From positions 1 through 64,000 of the forward strand of contig JADLDI010000045.1 in the NCBI GenBank assembly GCA_020846745.1: a stretch of 64,000 bases of DNA, in the 5' to 3' direction. Source of the stretch: Bryobacterales bacterium. Its GTDB lineage: Bacteria > Acidobacteriota > Terriglobia > Bryobacterales > Bryobacteraceae. Every line of letters begins with the position of its first letter. The stretch's first letter is position 1. Both the position numbers and the translations under genes were made by a program. Under the pieces are notes generated by a model. It had not been told where the DNA came from. It worked only from the letters and a program-made list of their open reading frames with translations, and made no database searches. Shown piece by piece: positions 41,734 through 50,452 of this stretch.

Positions 41734-42879
41734 ATGGGTTTGAGTGCGGAAATCGTGTTCCGGCGGCTGCCTGATTTTACGGCGCTGCTCGTGGCACTCC
41801 TGGTTCAGTGGCGGGTTTTCCTGCTCGTAACGCGCCGGTTCCCGGCTTGCATCTGGGTCCGCATTTTCATGATCTGCTCCATCCTGTGGACCATTACTGG
41901 GTTCGTTCCGGTCGGTCTGTTCCCGTATTGGGGTGTCCTGCCGTGGGTGAAGGCCGGCGGGTTTGCTTGGGCGGTCGCTACCACAGCCGCATGGCTGCTC
42001 CGCTGGGGATGGATTCGTCTCGGAAGAGCCGTGCCGCAATTCGATCCTGGCAGGCGTCAGGCCCTCAACGTCATTCGCACGGCCACACTGGCCGCGCCCG
42101 CTGCAACGCTGGGGTACGGCGTGCTTGTCGGGCGCCGCGATATGCATCTCCGAGAAGTCGAAATCCCCATCCGTGGGCTGCACAAAGATCTGCATGGTTT
42201 ACGCATGGTGCAGATCACCGATATTCATTTGGGGCCTTTCTTCGAACCGCGCGACCTCGAATGGGCCATCGGCATCGCCAATGAAGCCAACGCGCATGTA
42301 GCGCTTGTAACGGGCGACCTGGTCACCGCCCGCCGCGATCCCCTCGAACAGTGCATCCATTTGCTAAAGCGGCTTAAAGCCGGCTCCCCCATCCTCGGTT
42401 GCCTCGGCAACCACGAGATTCATGCCGCCTGTGAGGACGAAGCGGAGGAACTCGGCAGGCGTGCCGGTATGGCGTTCCTGCGCTCCTCGTCCCGGCTCCA
42501 CCGTTTCGGCCAGGCCGGTATCAACTTCGTGGGAGTCGATTATCAACCCAAGTTCTCGCCTTACCTGGTAGGAGCGGAAAAGCTGGTCGCGCCCGGCGTT
42601 CTGAATGTGCTGCTTTCGCACAATCCGGACGTCTTTCCCGTGGCGGCGGCGAAAGGATTCGATCTCACCATCGCCGGGCACACCCACGGCGGACAGATTA
42701 CAGTGGAAATATTGGGTGACGCTGTCAATTTCGCCCGGTTTTATACGCCTTACGTTTATGGAAGATACGAGCAGGATGGGAAGTTCATCTATGTCAGCCG
42801 CGGCCTGGGCACTGTGGGCATGCCGGTGCGGGTGGGCGCGCCTCCTGAGGTCTCACTGATAAAACTGTGCGCTACTTGA
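41734..42879 (+). CDS. Membrane-anchored metallophosphoesterase (YkuE-like)
   Basis: 381 residues from the ATG at 41734; about 110 N-terminal residues contain three or four membrane helices. The calcineurin-like phosphoesterase domain has all metal-binding motifs: VQITDIHLGPF (D-x-H), VTGDLV (GD), LGNHE (GNHE) and IAGHTHGGQ (GHxH). YkuE-type enzymes are membrane-linked phosphodiesterases, some acting on UDP-sugars or lipids. Its 3' end overlaps the next phosphoesterase gene by 13 nt. Substrate unknown. Confidence 0.88.
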   Translation: MGLSAEIVFRRLPDFTALLVALLVQWRVFLLVTRRFPACIWVRIFMICSILWTITGFVPVGLFPYWGVLPWVKAGGFAWAVATTAAWLLRWGWIRLGRAVPQFDPGRRQALNVIRTATLAAPAATLGYGVLVGRRDMHLREVEIPIRGLHKDLHGLRMVQITDIHLGPFFEPRDLEWAIGIANEANAHVALVTGDLVTARRDPLEQCIHLLKRLKAGSPILGCLGNHEIHAACEDEAEELGRRAGMAFLRSSSRLHRFGQAGINFVGVDYQPKFSPYLVGAEKLVAPGVLNVLLSHNPDVFPVAAAKGFDLTIAGHTHGGQITVEILGDAVNFARFYTPYVYGRYEQDGKFIYVSRGLGTVGMPVRVGAPPEVSLIKLCAT

Positions 42880-43610
42880 TCCTCAGCGATATTCACGGCA
42901 ACCGGGAAGCGCTGGACGCGGTACTCGCCGAAGCTTCGAAAGACGGCTACGACTCCGTTCTGTGCCTCGGCGATATCGTGGGCTATGGGGCCGATCCGAA
43001 CGGCGTCATTGAGTGGGTGCGCGCGACGGCGGCCGCTGTAGTGCGCGGCAACCACGACAAGGCTGCGGTTGGCCTCGATAACCTTGAATGGTTCAACCCC
43101 GCCGCGCGCGCTTCCGCACTGTGGACCCGATCCACCCTCACCGATGAGAATCGCGAGTGGCTGCTCCGCCTTCCGCGCGGACCGGTTTCCGTCGCCGACT
43201 TCCAGATTCTGCACGGATCGCCCATCGACGAAGACGAATACCTTCTGAACATGGGCGAAGTCGGCCAATTGGCCGGTTACCTCGAACGGCGTGTTTCCTT
43301 TTTCGGGCACACTCACGTGCAGGGCGGCTTCCGGTTGATGCGTACCGCGGTCAGGCAGATTCAGCCGGTGCCCCGCGATAAGTCCCATCAGGAGGTGACC
43401 GTCGAACTCGACTCCGAGTATCTGATCAACCCGGGTTCGGTCGGGCAACCCCGCGATATGGATCCACGTGCCGCGTGGGCCCTTTACATCCCCGAAGACC
43501 GGTTGCTGGTTCTGCGGCGCGCCAATTACGACATCAACGCGGCAGCCGCCAAGATCTCCGGCGCCGGTTTGCCCGAAGTGCTTGCGCGGCGCCTCTACCG
43601 TGGTCAGTAG
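42867..43610 (+). CDS. Cytosolic metallophosphoesterase (YfcE/ApaH-like)
   Basis: 247 residues from the GTG at 42867. Metal motifs are LILSDIHGNREALDAVL (D-x-H), LGDIVGYG (GD), VRGNHDKA (GNHD) and FFGHTHVQGG (GHTH), and INPGSVGQPRD is the usual family C-terminal motif. This subfamily acts on small phosphodiesters or phosphoproteins. It overlaps the upstream metallophosphoesterase by 13 nt, so the two are translationally linked, but the domains are quite different in context (one membrane-anchored, one soluble). Confidence 0.9.
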   Translation: MRYLILSDIHGNREALDAVLAEASKDGYDSVLCLGDIVGYGADPNGVIEWVRATAAAVVRGNHDKAAVGLDNLEWFNPAARASALWTRSTLTDENREWLLRLPRGPVSVADFQILHGSPIDEDEYLLNMGEVGQLAGYLERRVSFFGHTHVQGGFRLMRTAVRQIQPVPRDKSHQEVTVELDSEYLINPGSVGQPRDMDPRAAWALYIPEDRLLVLRRANYDINAAAAKISGAGLPEVLARRLYRGQ

Positions 43611-43635
43611 CCAAAAGGCGCTACCTTGGATATCT

Positions 43636-43962
43636 ATGGATGAACCGACCTTCCAGCGGCTCGCCGATGGCGCTCTGGAAACTCTGAATAAGGCGCTGAT
43701 CCCCACCGCCGAGGAATTTGATTTCGACTGCGACTTCAATGCCGGCGCGCTCACAATTGCCTTCGACGATCCCCCGGCTCGGTTTGTTGTAAGTCCGAAT
43801 TCGCCGGTTCGCCAGATTTGGGTGTCCGCCAACGTCAAGAGCTACAAACTCGATTGGGACCAGCGCCGCAGCGAGTTTGTCCTGGCGTCGACGGGACAGA
43901 ATTTGAACGAGTTAATAGCCGAGGCGATCAGCACACACCTTGGTGAAGCCATCACACTGTAG
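43636..43962 (+). CDS. cyaY: Frataxin/CyaY iron donor protein
   Basis: 108 residues from the ATG at 43636, the normal CyaY length. Acidic N-terminal helix (FQRLADGALETLNKALI), strand ADEF-like EEFDFDCDFNAGALTIAFDD, then the conserved sheet region FVVSPNSPVRQIWVSANVKS and YKLDWD. The family binds iron and regulates Fe-S cluster assembly on IscU/NFS. A longer frame reaches back to 43468 but overlaps the phosphoesterase gene. It lies 5 nt before hemW, consistent with coordinated iron and heme handling. Confidence 0.85.
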   Translation: MDEPTFQRLADGALETLNKALIPTAEEFDFDCDFNAGALTIAFDDPPARFVVSPNSPVRQIWVSANVKSYKLDWDQRRSEFVLASTGQNLNELIAEAISTHLGEAITL

Positions 43963-43967
43963 TCTCC

Positions 43968-45068
43968 GTGCCCGGCGTTTATCTCTCCTATCCGTTCTGT
44001 TCGCAAAAGTGCACCTACTGTAACTTCGCCTCCGGCGTCCAACCGCGCGAGTTGGAGCAAAACTATCTCGACACCCTGATCGCCGAAATCGCCGGGCACG
44101 ATTGGCGGTGGAATCCGGACACTATCTATTGGGGCGGCGGGACGCCCAGCCGCATCGCCCCGGAACACTTGGCGCGCGTCCATCGCGCGCTGCCCGGCGC
44201 TCCCTGGTTGGAGGCCACCCTTGAGGCCGCGCCGGGTGAAATTACGGCCGAAGCGGCACGGGCGTGGCGAAGCGCGGGCATCAACCGGGTGAGCCTCGGC
44301 GTACAGTCTTTTGTCACCCGCGAACTGCGGCAAACCGCGCGGCGGCACACGGCTGACACGGTTGCCGCCGATGTCGCGACACTCGGCGCGGCCGGCATCC
44401 GCGACGTCAATATCGACCTCATTGCCGGGCTTCCCTATCAGACGGCCGCGTCGTGGCGCGAATCGCTCGAATGGATCGCGCGCCTCAACCCCACCCACGT
44501 CTCCGTATACATGTTGGAAGTCGACGAAGACAGCCGGCTCGGTCTGGAAATCCTCGGGCAGGGTTCGCGGTACGGTGCGGCCGCCGTGCCGTCGGAAGAA
44601 CTCACGGTCGAGTTGTACGAGCACGCCATTGATGAACTTGCCCGTCAGGGCATCCATCAATACGAAATCTCGAACTTCGCCCGCCCCGGGCACGAATCGC
44701 GGCACAACCTGAAGTACTGGCGGCTCGAACCATATGCCGGGTTCGGAGCGGATGCACACAGCTTCGACAATGGCGTGCGATGGCAGAACGTGGAATCGGC
44801 GGCCGGTTATGTCGAGCGCCTTCGCCGCGGCCAATCGGCCCGAACCGAACAGGTGAGTGCAAATCCAGCCGAAGAACGCTTCTTTGTCGGGCTCCGCTTG
44901 CGCGAGGGTATCGAGCCCGAGGCCGCCGATTGGGTTCGTTTCGCCCCGCAGATCGAGCGCTTCCTTAAGGCGGGTCTGCTCGAACGCACCGGAGCACGGC
45001 TACGGCTCACACGCCGCGGCGTGTTATTGTCGAACGAGGTTTTTGAGGAGTTCATCGAAGCCGCATGA
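43968..45068 (+). CDS. hemW: Radical SAM heme chaperone HemW
   Basis: 366 residues from the GTG at 43968. The N-terminal radical SAM cluster motif is [10 protein letters not shown] (Cx3Cx2C) in [20 protein letters not shown], followed by [10 protein letters not shown]. The remaining landmarks ([46 protein letters not shown]) and the C-terminal winged-helix-like region ([20 protein letters not shown]) match HemW, not coproporphyrinogen dehydrogenase. HemW binds heme and supports heme insertion. It begins 5 nt after cyaY and overlaps the threonine aldolase gene by 4 nt. Confidence 0.9.
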   Translation: MPGVYLSYPFCSQKCTYCNFASGVQPRELEQNYLDTLIAEIAGHDWRWNPDTIYWGGGTPSRIAPEHLARVHRALPGAPWLEATLEAAPGEITAEAARAWRSAGINRVSLGVQSFVTRELRQTARRHTADTVAADVATLGAAGIRDVNIDLIAGLPYQTAASWRESLEWIARLNPTHVSVYMLEVDEDSRLGLEILGQGSRYGAAAVPSEELTVELYEHAIDELARQGIHQYEISNFARPGHESRHNLKYWRLEPYAGFGADAHSFDNGVRWQNVESAAGYVERLRRGQSARTEQVSANPAEERFFVGLRLREGIEPEAADWVRFAPQIERFLKAGLLERTGARLRLTRRGVLLSNEVFEEFIEAA

Positions 45069-46108
45069 TTATTGATTTACGCAGCGACACAGTAACCAAG
45101 CCAACACCCGAGATGCGCCAGGCCATGTTTGCGGCCGAAGTGGGCGACGACGTTTATCAGGAAGATCCGACGGTGAACCGGCTCGAAGAGCGCGCCGCAC
45201 AGATCTTCGGTAAGGAAGCCGCGCTCTACGTGCCCACCGGGACCATGGGCAACACCATCGCCATCAAGGTTCACACGCACCATGGCGAGGAAGTCGTCTG
45301 CGACGCGCGCTCCCACATCCTCAACTACGAACTCGCGATGCTGAGCTGGTTTGCCGGCTGCGTACCACGTGCGATTCCCACTGAAGACGGCGTCCTGAGC
45401 TGGGATCGCATTCAGCCGGAAGTCCGGCCGCTGGGCCCGCATTGGGCGCCTACCGGGCTGATCGAAATCGAGAACTCCCACAACATGGCCGGCGGCACGG
45501 TCACCCCTATCGAGATCGTAAACGATATCTGCGACAAGGCCCACGAACGCGGTATTCCCGTCCACATGGATGGCGCCCGTGTGTTTAACGCATCCGCCTG
45601 TTTGGGGCGGCCAGTCGCGGAGATTACCGCCAAGGTCGACACCGTCATGTTCTGCCTGTCGAAAGGGCTCGGTGCTCCCGTTGGGTCCATGCTCGTAGGT
45701 ACCCGCGAGGCAATCGATAAAGGGCGGTTGTACCGCAAACGGCTCGGCGGCGGTATGCGGCAAGCCGGCGTGCTGGCCGCCGCGGGCCTGATCGCGCTCG
45801 AGCAGATGCCCCACCGGCTCTCAGACGATCACGTAAACGCCAAACTGCTGGCCGAGGGATTGGCCAAAATCCCGGGTATCTCGATCGATCCCGCCAAGGT
45901 CCAAACCAACATCGTCATCTACGACGTGAGCGGCACGGGCCTCACCGCTCCCGAGTTCGTCAAGCAACTGCGCGGCCGGGGAATCAATTGCGGACCCGTG
46001 AACGATGCCAAAATCCGTTTTGTCACCCACTTCGATGTCTCCACCGATCAGTGCAAGGCAGCCCTGGGCGCCTGCGAGGAAGTGGCGGCGGCCGTGGGCA
46101 AGCGGTAG
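45065..46108 (+). CDS. ltaE: Low-specificity L-threonine aldolase
   Basis: 347 residues, PLP-dependent fold type I. The N-terminal [20 protein letters not shown], the PLP-lysine motif [18 protein letters not shown] and the [10 protein letters not shown] aspartate motif are all intact. It cleaves L-threonine or L-allo-threonine to glycine and acetaldehyde. The ATG at 45065 overlaps the hemW stop (ATGA). Length and motifs match the family. Confidence 0.95.
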   Translation: MIIDLRSDTVTKPTPEMRQAMFAAEVGDDVYQEDPTVNRLEERAAQIFGKEAALYVPTGTMGNTIAIKVHTHHGEEVVCDARSHILNYELAMLSWFAGCVPRAIPTEDGVLSWDRIQPEVRPLGPHWAPTGLIEIENSHNMAGGTVTPIEIVNDICDKAHERGIPVHMDGARVFNASACLGRPVAEITAKVDTVMFCLSKGLGAPVGSMLVGTREAIDKGRLYRKRLGGGMRQAGVLAAAGLIALEQMPHRLSDDHVNAKLLAEGLAKIPGISIDPAKVQTNIVIYDVSGTGLTAPEFVKQLRGRGINCGPVNDAKIRFVTHFDVSTDQCKAALGACEEVAAAVGKR

Positions 46109-46117
46109 CATGGGCGG

Positions 46118-46333
46118 ATGAGCCGGCCGGGAACAACGTCGCAGGATTTGGTGAGGTTGTATCAACGGGCCTTTGTCGAGTACGGGGTGATTGCGTTGTG
46201 GAACATGCGTCCTGTCGAAACTCCGTCGCCCGCGGACGCCCTGGCGATCACTCGCGCATTACGCAAGAAAGGCGGCATGAGCGGCCGGCGCCTGGCGGAA
46301 CAAATAGAGGCGGCCTGTCGTGCCGCTGACTAA
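46118..46333 (+). CDS. Small protein upstream of an AbiEii-like gene
   Basis: 71 residues: a helical, basic protein (QDLVRLYQRAFVEYGVIALW, DALAITRALRKKGGMSGRRL, AEQIEAACRAAD). No HTH or other domain is recognised. Its end overlaps the start of an AbiEii-type nucleotidyltransferase gene by 14 nt, the position an antitoxin gene takes in AbiE systems. An antitoxin role is inferred from position only; it does not look like the winged-helix AbiEi family. Confidence 0.6.
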   Translation: MSRPGTTSQDLVRLYQRAFVEYGVIALWNMRPVETPSPADALAITRALRKKGGMSGRRLAEQIEAACRAAD

Positions 46334-47141
46334 GCTCCAGGTCCACGTGTTGCGTCTGCTAGCCGCGCAACGCAGTCCCGATAGTTACATCGCCGGCGGT
46401 GTTGCGCTCAATCGCGAGGGTCCCCGCTATTCCGGAGATGTCGACATCTTTCAGGACTCTGAAACGCGCGTGCAAGCGGCCTCGGTAGCCGACGTTAAGG
46501 CTCTTACGGCCGCTGGCCTTGACCTTGCCTGGCGGAGAATTCAATCGGGCAGGCGTGAGGCTGTGGTGAGCGGCCTCGATGACAGAATGATGCTGGAATG
46601 GGTGCAGGACAGCGCTTTTCGGTTCTTTCCCGTCCAGGCGGACGAACTCTTCGGGTTCGTGCTGCATCCGGTCGATCTTGCAACTAACAAGGCGTCGGCA
46701 GCTGCTGACCGCAGAGAACCGCGAGATATTCTTGATCTCGTCACAGTACACGAGACAATCCTTCCCCTCGGGGCTGTGGTCTGCGCGGCGGTTGGGCGCT
46801 TTCCGGGCCAGTCCCCTGAAGAAATGCTCGCGGATATCACAAGACATAGCAGATTCACGGCCGAGGAGTTTCGCGTTCTCGCAACCGAGCAGCCGATTGA
46901 TGCAACCAGCCTGCACAGGCGCATAAGACAAATGCTTGAGGATGCCGAGAAATTCATTCAGGCGCTCCCGTCGGATGCTGTCGGCCTCGTGTTTCTGGAA
47001 GCCGGCAAACCGGTTCAACCGGATCCAAAGCGCGTACAAACCTACCAAGTGCACGCCGGCAGCGTAGGAGGCGTGTGGCCTTCTTCGCCTGACATCACGC
47101 GTGAAATGTTGAATCGTTACCGCGATCGAGAGACTTCCTGA
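46320..47141 (+). CDS. AbiEii-type nucleotidyltransferase (putative toxin)
   Basis: 273 residues from the GTG at 46320. The nucleotidyltransferase motif reads AGGVALNREGPRYSGDVDIF (G-x-x-x-x-x-x-x-x-x-x-x-S-x-D-x-D type), and the AbiEii-specific DLATNKASAAADRREPRDIL (conserved Lys, then R-D-x-x-D-L) follows. AbiEii toxins transfer nucleotides to tRNA and act with the AbiEi antitoxin in phage abortive infection. Here the partner is an unrelated 71-residue protein. The second half is helical (RIRQMLEDAEKFIQAL). The DNA-adjacent gene order fits a toxin-antitoxin operon, but a housekeeping nucleotidyltransferase is possible. Confidence 0.75.
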   Translation: MPLTKLQVHVLRLLAAQRSPDSYIAGGVALNREGPRYSGDVDIFQDSETRVQAASVADVKALTAAGLDLAWRRIQSGRREAVVSGLDDRMMLEWVQDSAFRFFPVQADELFGFVLHPVDLATNKASAAADRREPRDILDLVTVHETILPLGAVVCAAVGRFPGQSPEEMLADITRHSRFTAEEFRVLATEQPIDATSLHRRIRQMLEDAEKFIQALPSDAVGLVFLEAGKPVQPDPKRVQTYQVHAGSVGGVWPSSPDITREMLNRYRDRETS

Positions 47142-47187
47142 CGCGATGTGCGAGGACCTTCCGCCGCAATAATGCGAAACTACCCTT

Positions 47188-48066
47188 GTGAGCGTTTGGG
47201 GCGTTGAGCTCTATGACAACGATATAACCGTCGACCTGCGCGACCTTTTTCGCGATTTCGCACGTTATCCACTCGCAGCCGCCGATTTGCTGCAAGTCGT
47301 GACAGCCTGTTTTCCCTGTGCGTTAGATCCGGAGGATAACAATTACACCAGCTTCTGGCTGGCCGCTGCTGACCAGTACTATGCCTACGGAATCGACGAT
47401 CCCGTAGTGCGCGATCGCGCCATGGACATCATCCATTCCAATGCCGATCTGGACCTGCACGAAAGCATGGGCATCGGTAGCTCGCTGAAGTATCGGGCCA
47501 AGATGCTGGCCTCTCTCGAAGAGAAACTCAGCTCGCCGAATCCGAAGCCCAAGAAGCGCAACCTGCTGAAGCGCCCCGAAGCCTGGGCGTTCGACGAGGG
47601 CGACCTGATTGCCTACCCATCGGTGAGCGCGCTTCCGTTCAGCCGCTTCACCAAGCGCCTGACGGGCGGATGGGACCCTGATGGCTGGAGTTCGTTTGCC
47701 GTGCTGATCCGCTTCCGCATCCTCGATTTCTTCCCCGTTTACCTGATCGCCGCGCTAGGCGAATTCGGGCAGGCGCCACCCGGGCCGGAGTTGCTGTCGG
47801 CCTCGAAACTCCTGTTTCACCCCGTGCTCGTCACCCATTCGAGCCAGGACCCGAAACGTATGGAACTCGAAAAGGTGGCCCAGTTCACGATCGACGAACA
47901 GGCCATCTATGCGAATTTCGAGCCGGGGCGGCCTCCCTTGGGGAGCCGGCCGGAACTGCTCGCCAATGCACTGGTCATCCTGACGGCGCCCGTCGGCAGG
48001 CCCGACCCGCTTGACCTGCATCTGTTCATGAACCGCGGCCGGGCCCGGCCCTACCTGGTGATGTAG
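47188..48066 (+). CDS. Hypothetical protein (DUF4259-like N-terminus)
   Basis: 292 residues from the GTG at 47188. The N-terminal VWGVELYDNDITVDLRDLFR recalls the W-G-x-x-x-x-x-N-D start of DUF4259 proteins. The middle is helical with an acidic-basic pattern (YRAKMLASLEEKLSSPNPKP KKRN), and the C-terminal half is mixed (WDPDGWSSFAVLIRFRILDF, HPVLVTHSSQD). No catalytic motif is visible. It stands 46 nt after the AbiEii-like gene; whether it belongs to that unit is unclear. Confidence 0.6.
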   Translation: MSVWGVELYDNDITVDLRDLFRDFARYPLAAADLLQVVTACFPCALDPEDNNYTSFWLAAADQYYAYGIDDPVVRDRAMDIIHSNADLDLHESMGIGSSLKYRAKMLASLEEKLSSPNPKPKKRNLLKRPEAWAFDEGDLIAYPSVSALPFSRFTKRLTGGWDPDGWSSFAVLIRFRILDFFPVYLIAALGEFGQAPPGPELLSASKLLFHPVLVTHSSQDPKRMELEKVAQFTIDEQAIYANFEPGRPPLGSRPELLANALVILTAPVGRPDPLDLHLFMNRGRARPYLVM

Positions 48067-48121
48067 AACCGGGCATCCTGCGCCACGGTCCAGCTACGGT
48101 CCTGCGCTACGATGTAATGCG

Positions 48122-48544
48122 TTGCTCGTCGCCTTCCTGCTGTACCTGGCCGCCATTCAACCCATACCGTTCAGCCACCGTGTGCATGCCGCGGCGAAAC
48201 TCACCTGCGCCACCTGCCACAAAACCCAAGGCGGCCACATGGCGTTCCCGCCTGAATCGCTCTGCATGGGCTGTCACCGGTCCGTAGCCGCTAACAAGCC
48301 GGCCATCCGCAAATTGGCCGCGGCACGCCATCCCATCGCCTGGGAGCGCGTCTATGAGCTCCCGGAGTTTGTCTGGTTCAGCCACACCCGCCATCGAAGG
48401 GCGCCCTGCGCCACTTGCCACGGCGAGGTTGCTCAACGCGACGAGTTACACGTCGAGGTGCAGATCGACATGAAGTTCTGCCGGTCGTGTCACCAGAAGA
48501 CTGGCGCGCGCGACAAGTGCGGAACGTGTCACGAGGAGAAGTAG
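48122..48544 (+). CDS. Small exported pentaheme cytochrome c
   Basis: 140 residues from a TTG at 48122 with a signal peptide (LLVAFLLYLAAIQP). Five CxxCH motifs: CATCH (29-33), CMGCH (48-52), CATCH (96-100), CRSCH (120-124) and CGTCH (133-137), with additional histidines (VHAAAK, HPIAWER, SHTRH) that could be sixth ligands. The spacing resembles class III/cytochrome c7-like electron carriers. Its stop codon is directly adjacent to the stop of the convergent gluzincin-TPR gene. The electron partner is not visible in the window. Confidence 0.85.
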   Translation: MLVAFLLYLAAIQPIPFSHRVHAAAKLTCATCHKTQGGHMAFPPESLCMGCHRSVAANKPAIRKLAAARHPIAWERVYELPEFVWFSHTRHRRAPCATCHGEVAQRDELHVEVQIDMKFCRSCHQKTGARDKCGTCHEEK

Positions 48545-50377
48545 TTACTCAAACGTGATCGACCGGACAACACCAATGGAACCGGTGGTCGAATCAGCTT
48601 TGGGCGAGTATCCAACTATCACCAGCGCTTTCTGGGGACCGCAGTTCAATTCGACCGTAGTATTTGTTCCCTTCTGTTCAACGCGCACCAATGTGGGATC
48701 TTCGATGACGAAGATGCTCTTCTCACCCTTGCTATCGCGCAGGTAAACAACCGCCCTGTCCTTCCGGCAATCCAGCAGTTCGAAGGTGCCCATTTTCTCA
48801 GGCAAGTCATTCTTGACCGCCCGCCGTTCGTCAACCGACGCGATTGTTCGTTCGTCGACCTTGCGGCGCAGTGTGGGCGTGTCGATCGGCCCGTCCGGAC
48901 CGGCCGCGGCCACGGGAGCGCGCACGGTCGCGGACTGCACTTGTTGCTGCGGCGTGTTGGTGGCGTAATCGATGTATTTGATCAACTGCGCGATATCGTT
49001 TGATTCCTTCAGGTCCTTAGCCAAAGATTGCGCGCGTAACGCAGTCTTCTTGGCCTCATCGAAGGCTTTCAATTTTACCTGGCAGAAAGCCATCGTACGG
49101 AAGAACCAGTAAGCACGTTCGGGAGTCACTTTCGTGACAACGGCAAGTTCCGAATGGGCTTCGCCGTACCGCTCGAGCGAGACGAGCATCGAGGCGAGAT
49201 TATATCGGGCGTCCATGTACCCAGGCTCCAGGGCGAGCGCCTTGCGAAGTGCCTCCACGGCCTTAGGCCGCTCTGCGGGACCAGCATTGTAGAGCAGGTA
49301 AGCGTAATCGCGGTACATGCGGGCATTCTTCGATCCGAGTTCCGTGGCACGGCCAAATGCTTCACGCGCCGCCGCGTCGTCGTTGACCAGCTTGTTATAA
49401 CCAAAAGCTTCATGTACTTCGACGTTGCTCGGATACTCGGTCCGAAGCTTTGTGATGAGCTTGGCGGCTTCCTCGCGTTTCCTCGTATGGTTCAGGACAT
49501 GCGCTAGCGCGAGTTGCGCGTCGGCAGGGTCAGCCGGACCGAGCCTGACGTTCTCTACCTTTTTGATCAGCCTGGCGTCATACATGGCGACATACGGTCT
49601 GTCCTGGCGCGTGTATGCCTGAAGGTCTTTCTCAACCTGTCCCAGGTTCTTACCGTACACCGTCTGAAAAGCTTCCTGTGCACCCTTGCCGTTGAAGATG
49701 AGTTGAAAGAATTCAGGTGAGCGTGGACCATATTCCTGGCCTATTTTCAGCATGTGAACCATGGCCCAACTTTGAGCGTAGAAGATACTGGCGCGGTTTC
49801 GTTCGTTGTACTCCGGCGAGTCGTGCTGAACGTTAAGGATCGTTGACAGGGGCAGCCACTTCATCTGCGACAAAGTGTATGAGCGCCCGGTTGTGAGCAC
49901 GTTGCCCACCTCGATCTTGTTCCCCACCGGCCTCATATTCGAATAGAGATCCGCCAGGCCTTCGTTGAGCCAGACCGGCAGCTTGATCCCGGAGTGCTTA
50001 ACCAACAGATGTACATACTCATGTGCGGCCACCTCGAACAGCTTGTCGTCGATGGTTTGCATGACAATGTAATCACGGTCAGGAGTTGGAAGATAGTACG
50101 CAAATGCAGTCTCTACGGGCTTATAAGGTAGATACTCCTTCTCGGAGGAGAAGGCCAGCAATCGCACGCGGTTAACCGATACTGGAGTCATGTTCAGGGC
50201 CTGAACAAAGAATCCACGTACCCGCTCAAAATACTCGATTGCGCGCTTGGCGTCGGAATCTCCTTCCGTCGTAAACAGTTCGAAGTTATCGGATACGACC
50301 TTCTTCCACTCCTTGGCGGAAAAGGCCAGGCCGGGTGCTGGCAGGAGGAGGATAACTGCGAAACGGACAAACCACAT
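48545..50377 (-). CDS. Secreted gluzincin (peptidase MA-like) with TPR repeats
   Basis: 610 residues with a signal peptide (FAVILLLPAPGLA). The N-terminal peptidase domain contains HEYVHLLVKH (HExxH) with a downstream NEGLADLY glutamate motif, the layout of peptidase MA-like/gluzincin enzymes. About four TPR units follow (ARMYRDYAYLLYNAGPAERP, YMDARYNLASMLVSLERYGE), and the C-terminal 120 residues form a beta-rich domain (FELLDCRKDRAVVYLRDSKG). It is divergent from the PQQ propeller gene at 50453 with a 75-nt shared upstream region. Substrate unknown. Confidence 0.82.
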   Translation of the reverse strand: MWFVRFAVILLLPAPGLAFSAKEWKKVVSDNFELFTTEGDSDAKRAIEYFERVRGFFVQALNMTPVSVNRVRLLAFSSEKEYLPYKPVETAFAYYLPTPDRDYIVMQTIDDKLFEVAAHEYVHLLVKHSGIKLPVWLNEGLADLYSNMRPVGNKIEVGNVLTTGRSYTLSQMKWLPLSTILNVQHDSPEYNERNRASIFYAQSWAMVHMLKIGQEYGPRSPEFFQLIFNGKGAQEAFQTVYGKNLGQVEKDLQAYTRQDRPYVAMYDARLIKKVENVRLGPADPADAQLALAHVLNHTRKREEAAKLITKLRTEYPSNVEVHEAFGYNKLVNDDAAAREAFGRATELGSKNARMYRDYAYLLYNAGPAERPKAVEALRKALALEPGYMDARYNLASMLVSLERYGEAHSELAVVTKVTPERAYWFFRTMAFCQVKLKAFDEAKKTALRAQSLAKDLKESNDIAQLIKYIDYATNTPQQQVQSATVRAPVAAAGPDGPIDTPTLRRKVDERTIASVDERRAVKNDLPEKMGTFELLDCRKDRAVVYLRDSKGEKSIFVIEDPTLVRVEQKGTNTTVELNCGPQKALVIVGYSPKADSTTGSIGVVRSITFE

Positions 50378-50388
50378 AGCGAGTTAGG

Positions 50389-50445
50389 TTGAGTATACGC
50401 CGGGTTTGCGAAAATGTGCTAGGAAATTCATGAGTAGTATACTCA
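50389..50445. promoter_or_regulatory. Inverted repeat in a divergent promoter region
   Basis: TGAGTATAC (50390-50398) and GTATACTCA (50437-50445) form a perfect inverted repeat separated by 38 nt. The right half is itself palindromic (TGAGTA-GTA-TACTCA, 50431-50445). It lies between the start of the gluzincin gene (50377, minus) and the PQQ propeller gene (50453, plus), where an operator for both genes would be expected. Confidence 0.4.
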
Positions 50446-50452
50446 TCGGAAC

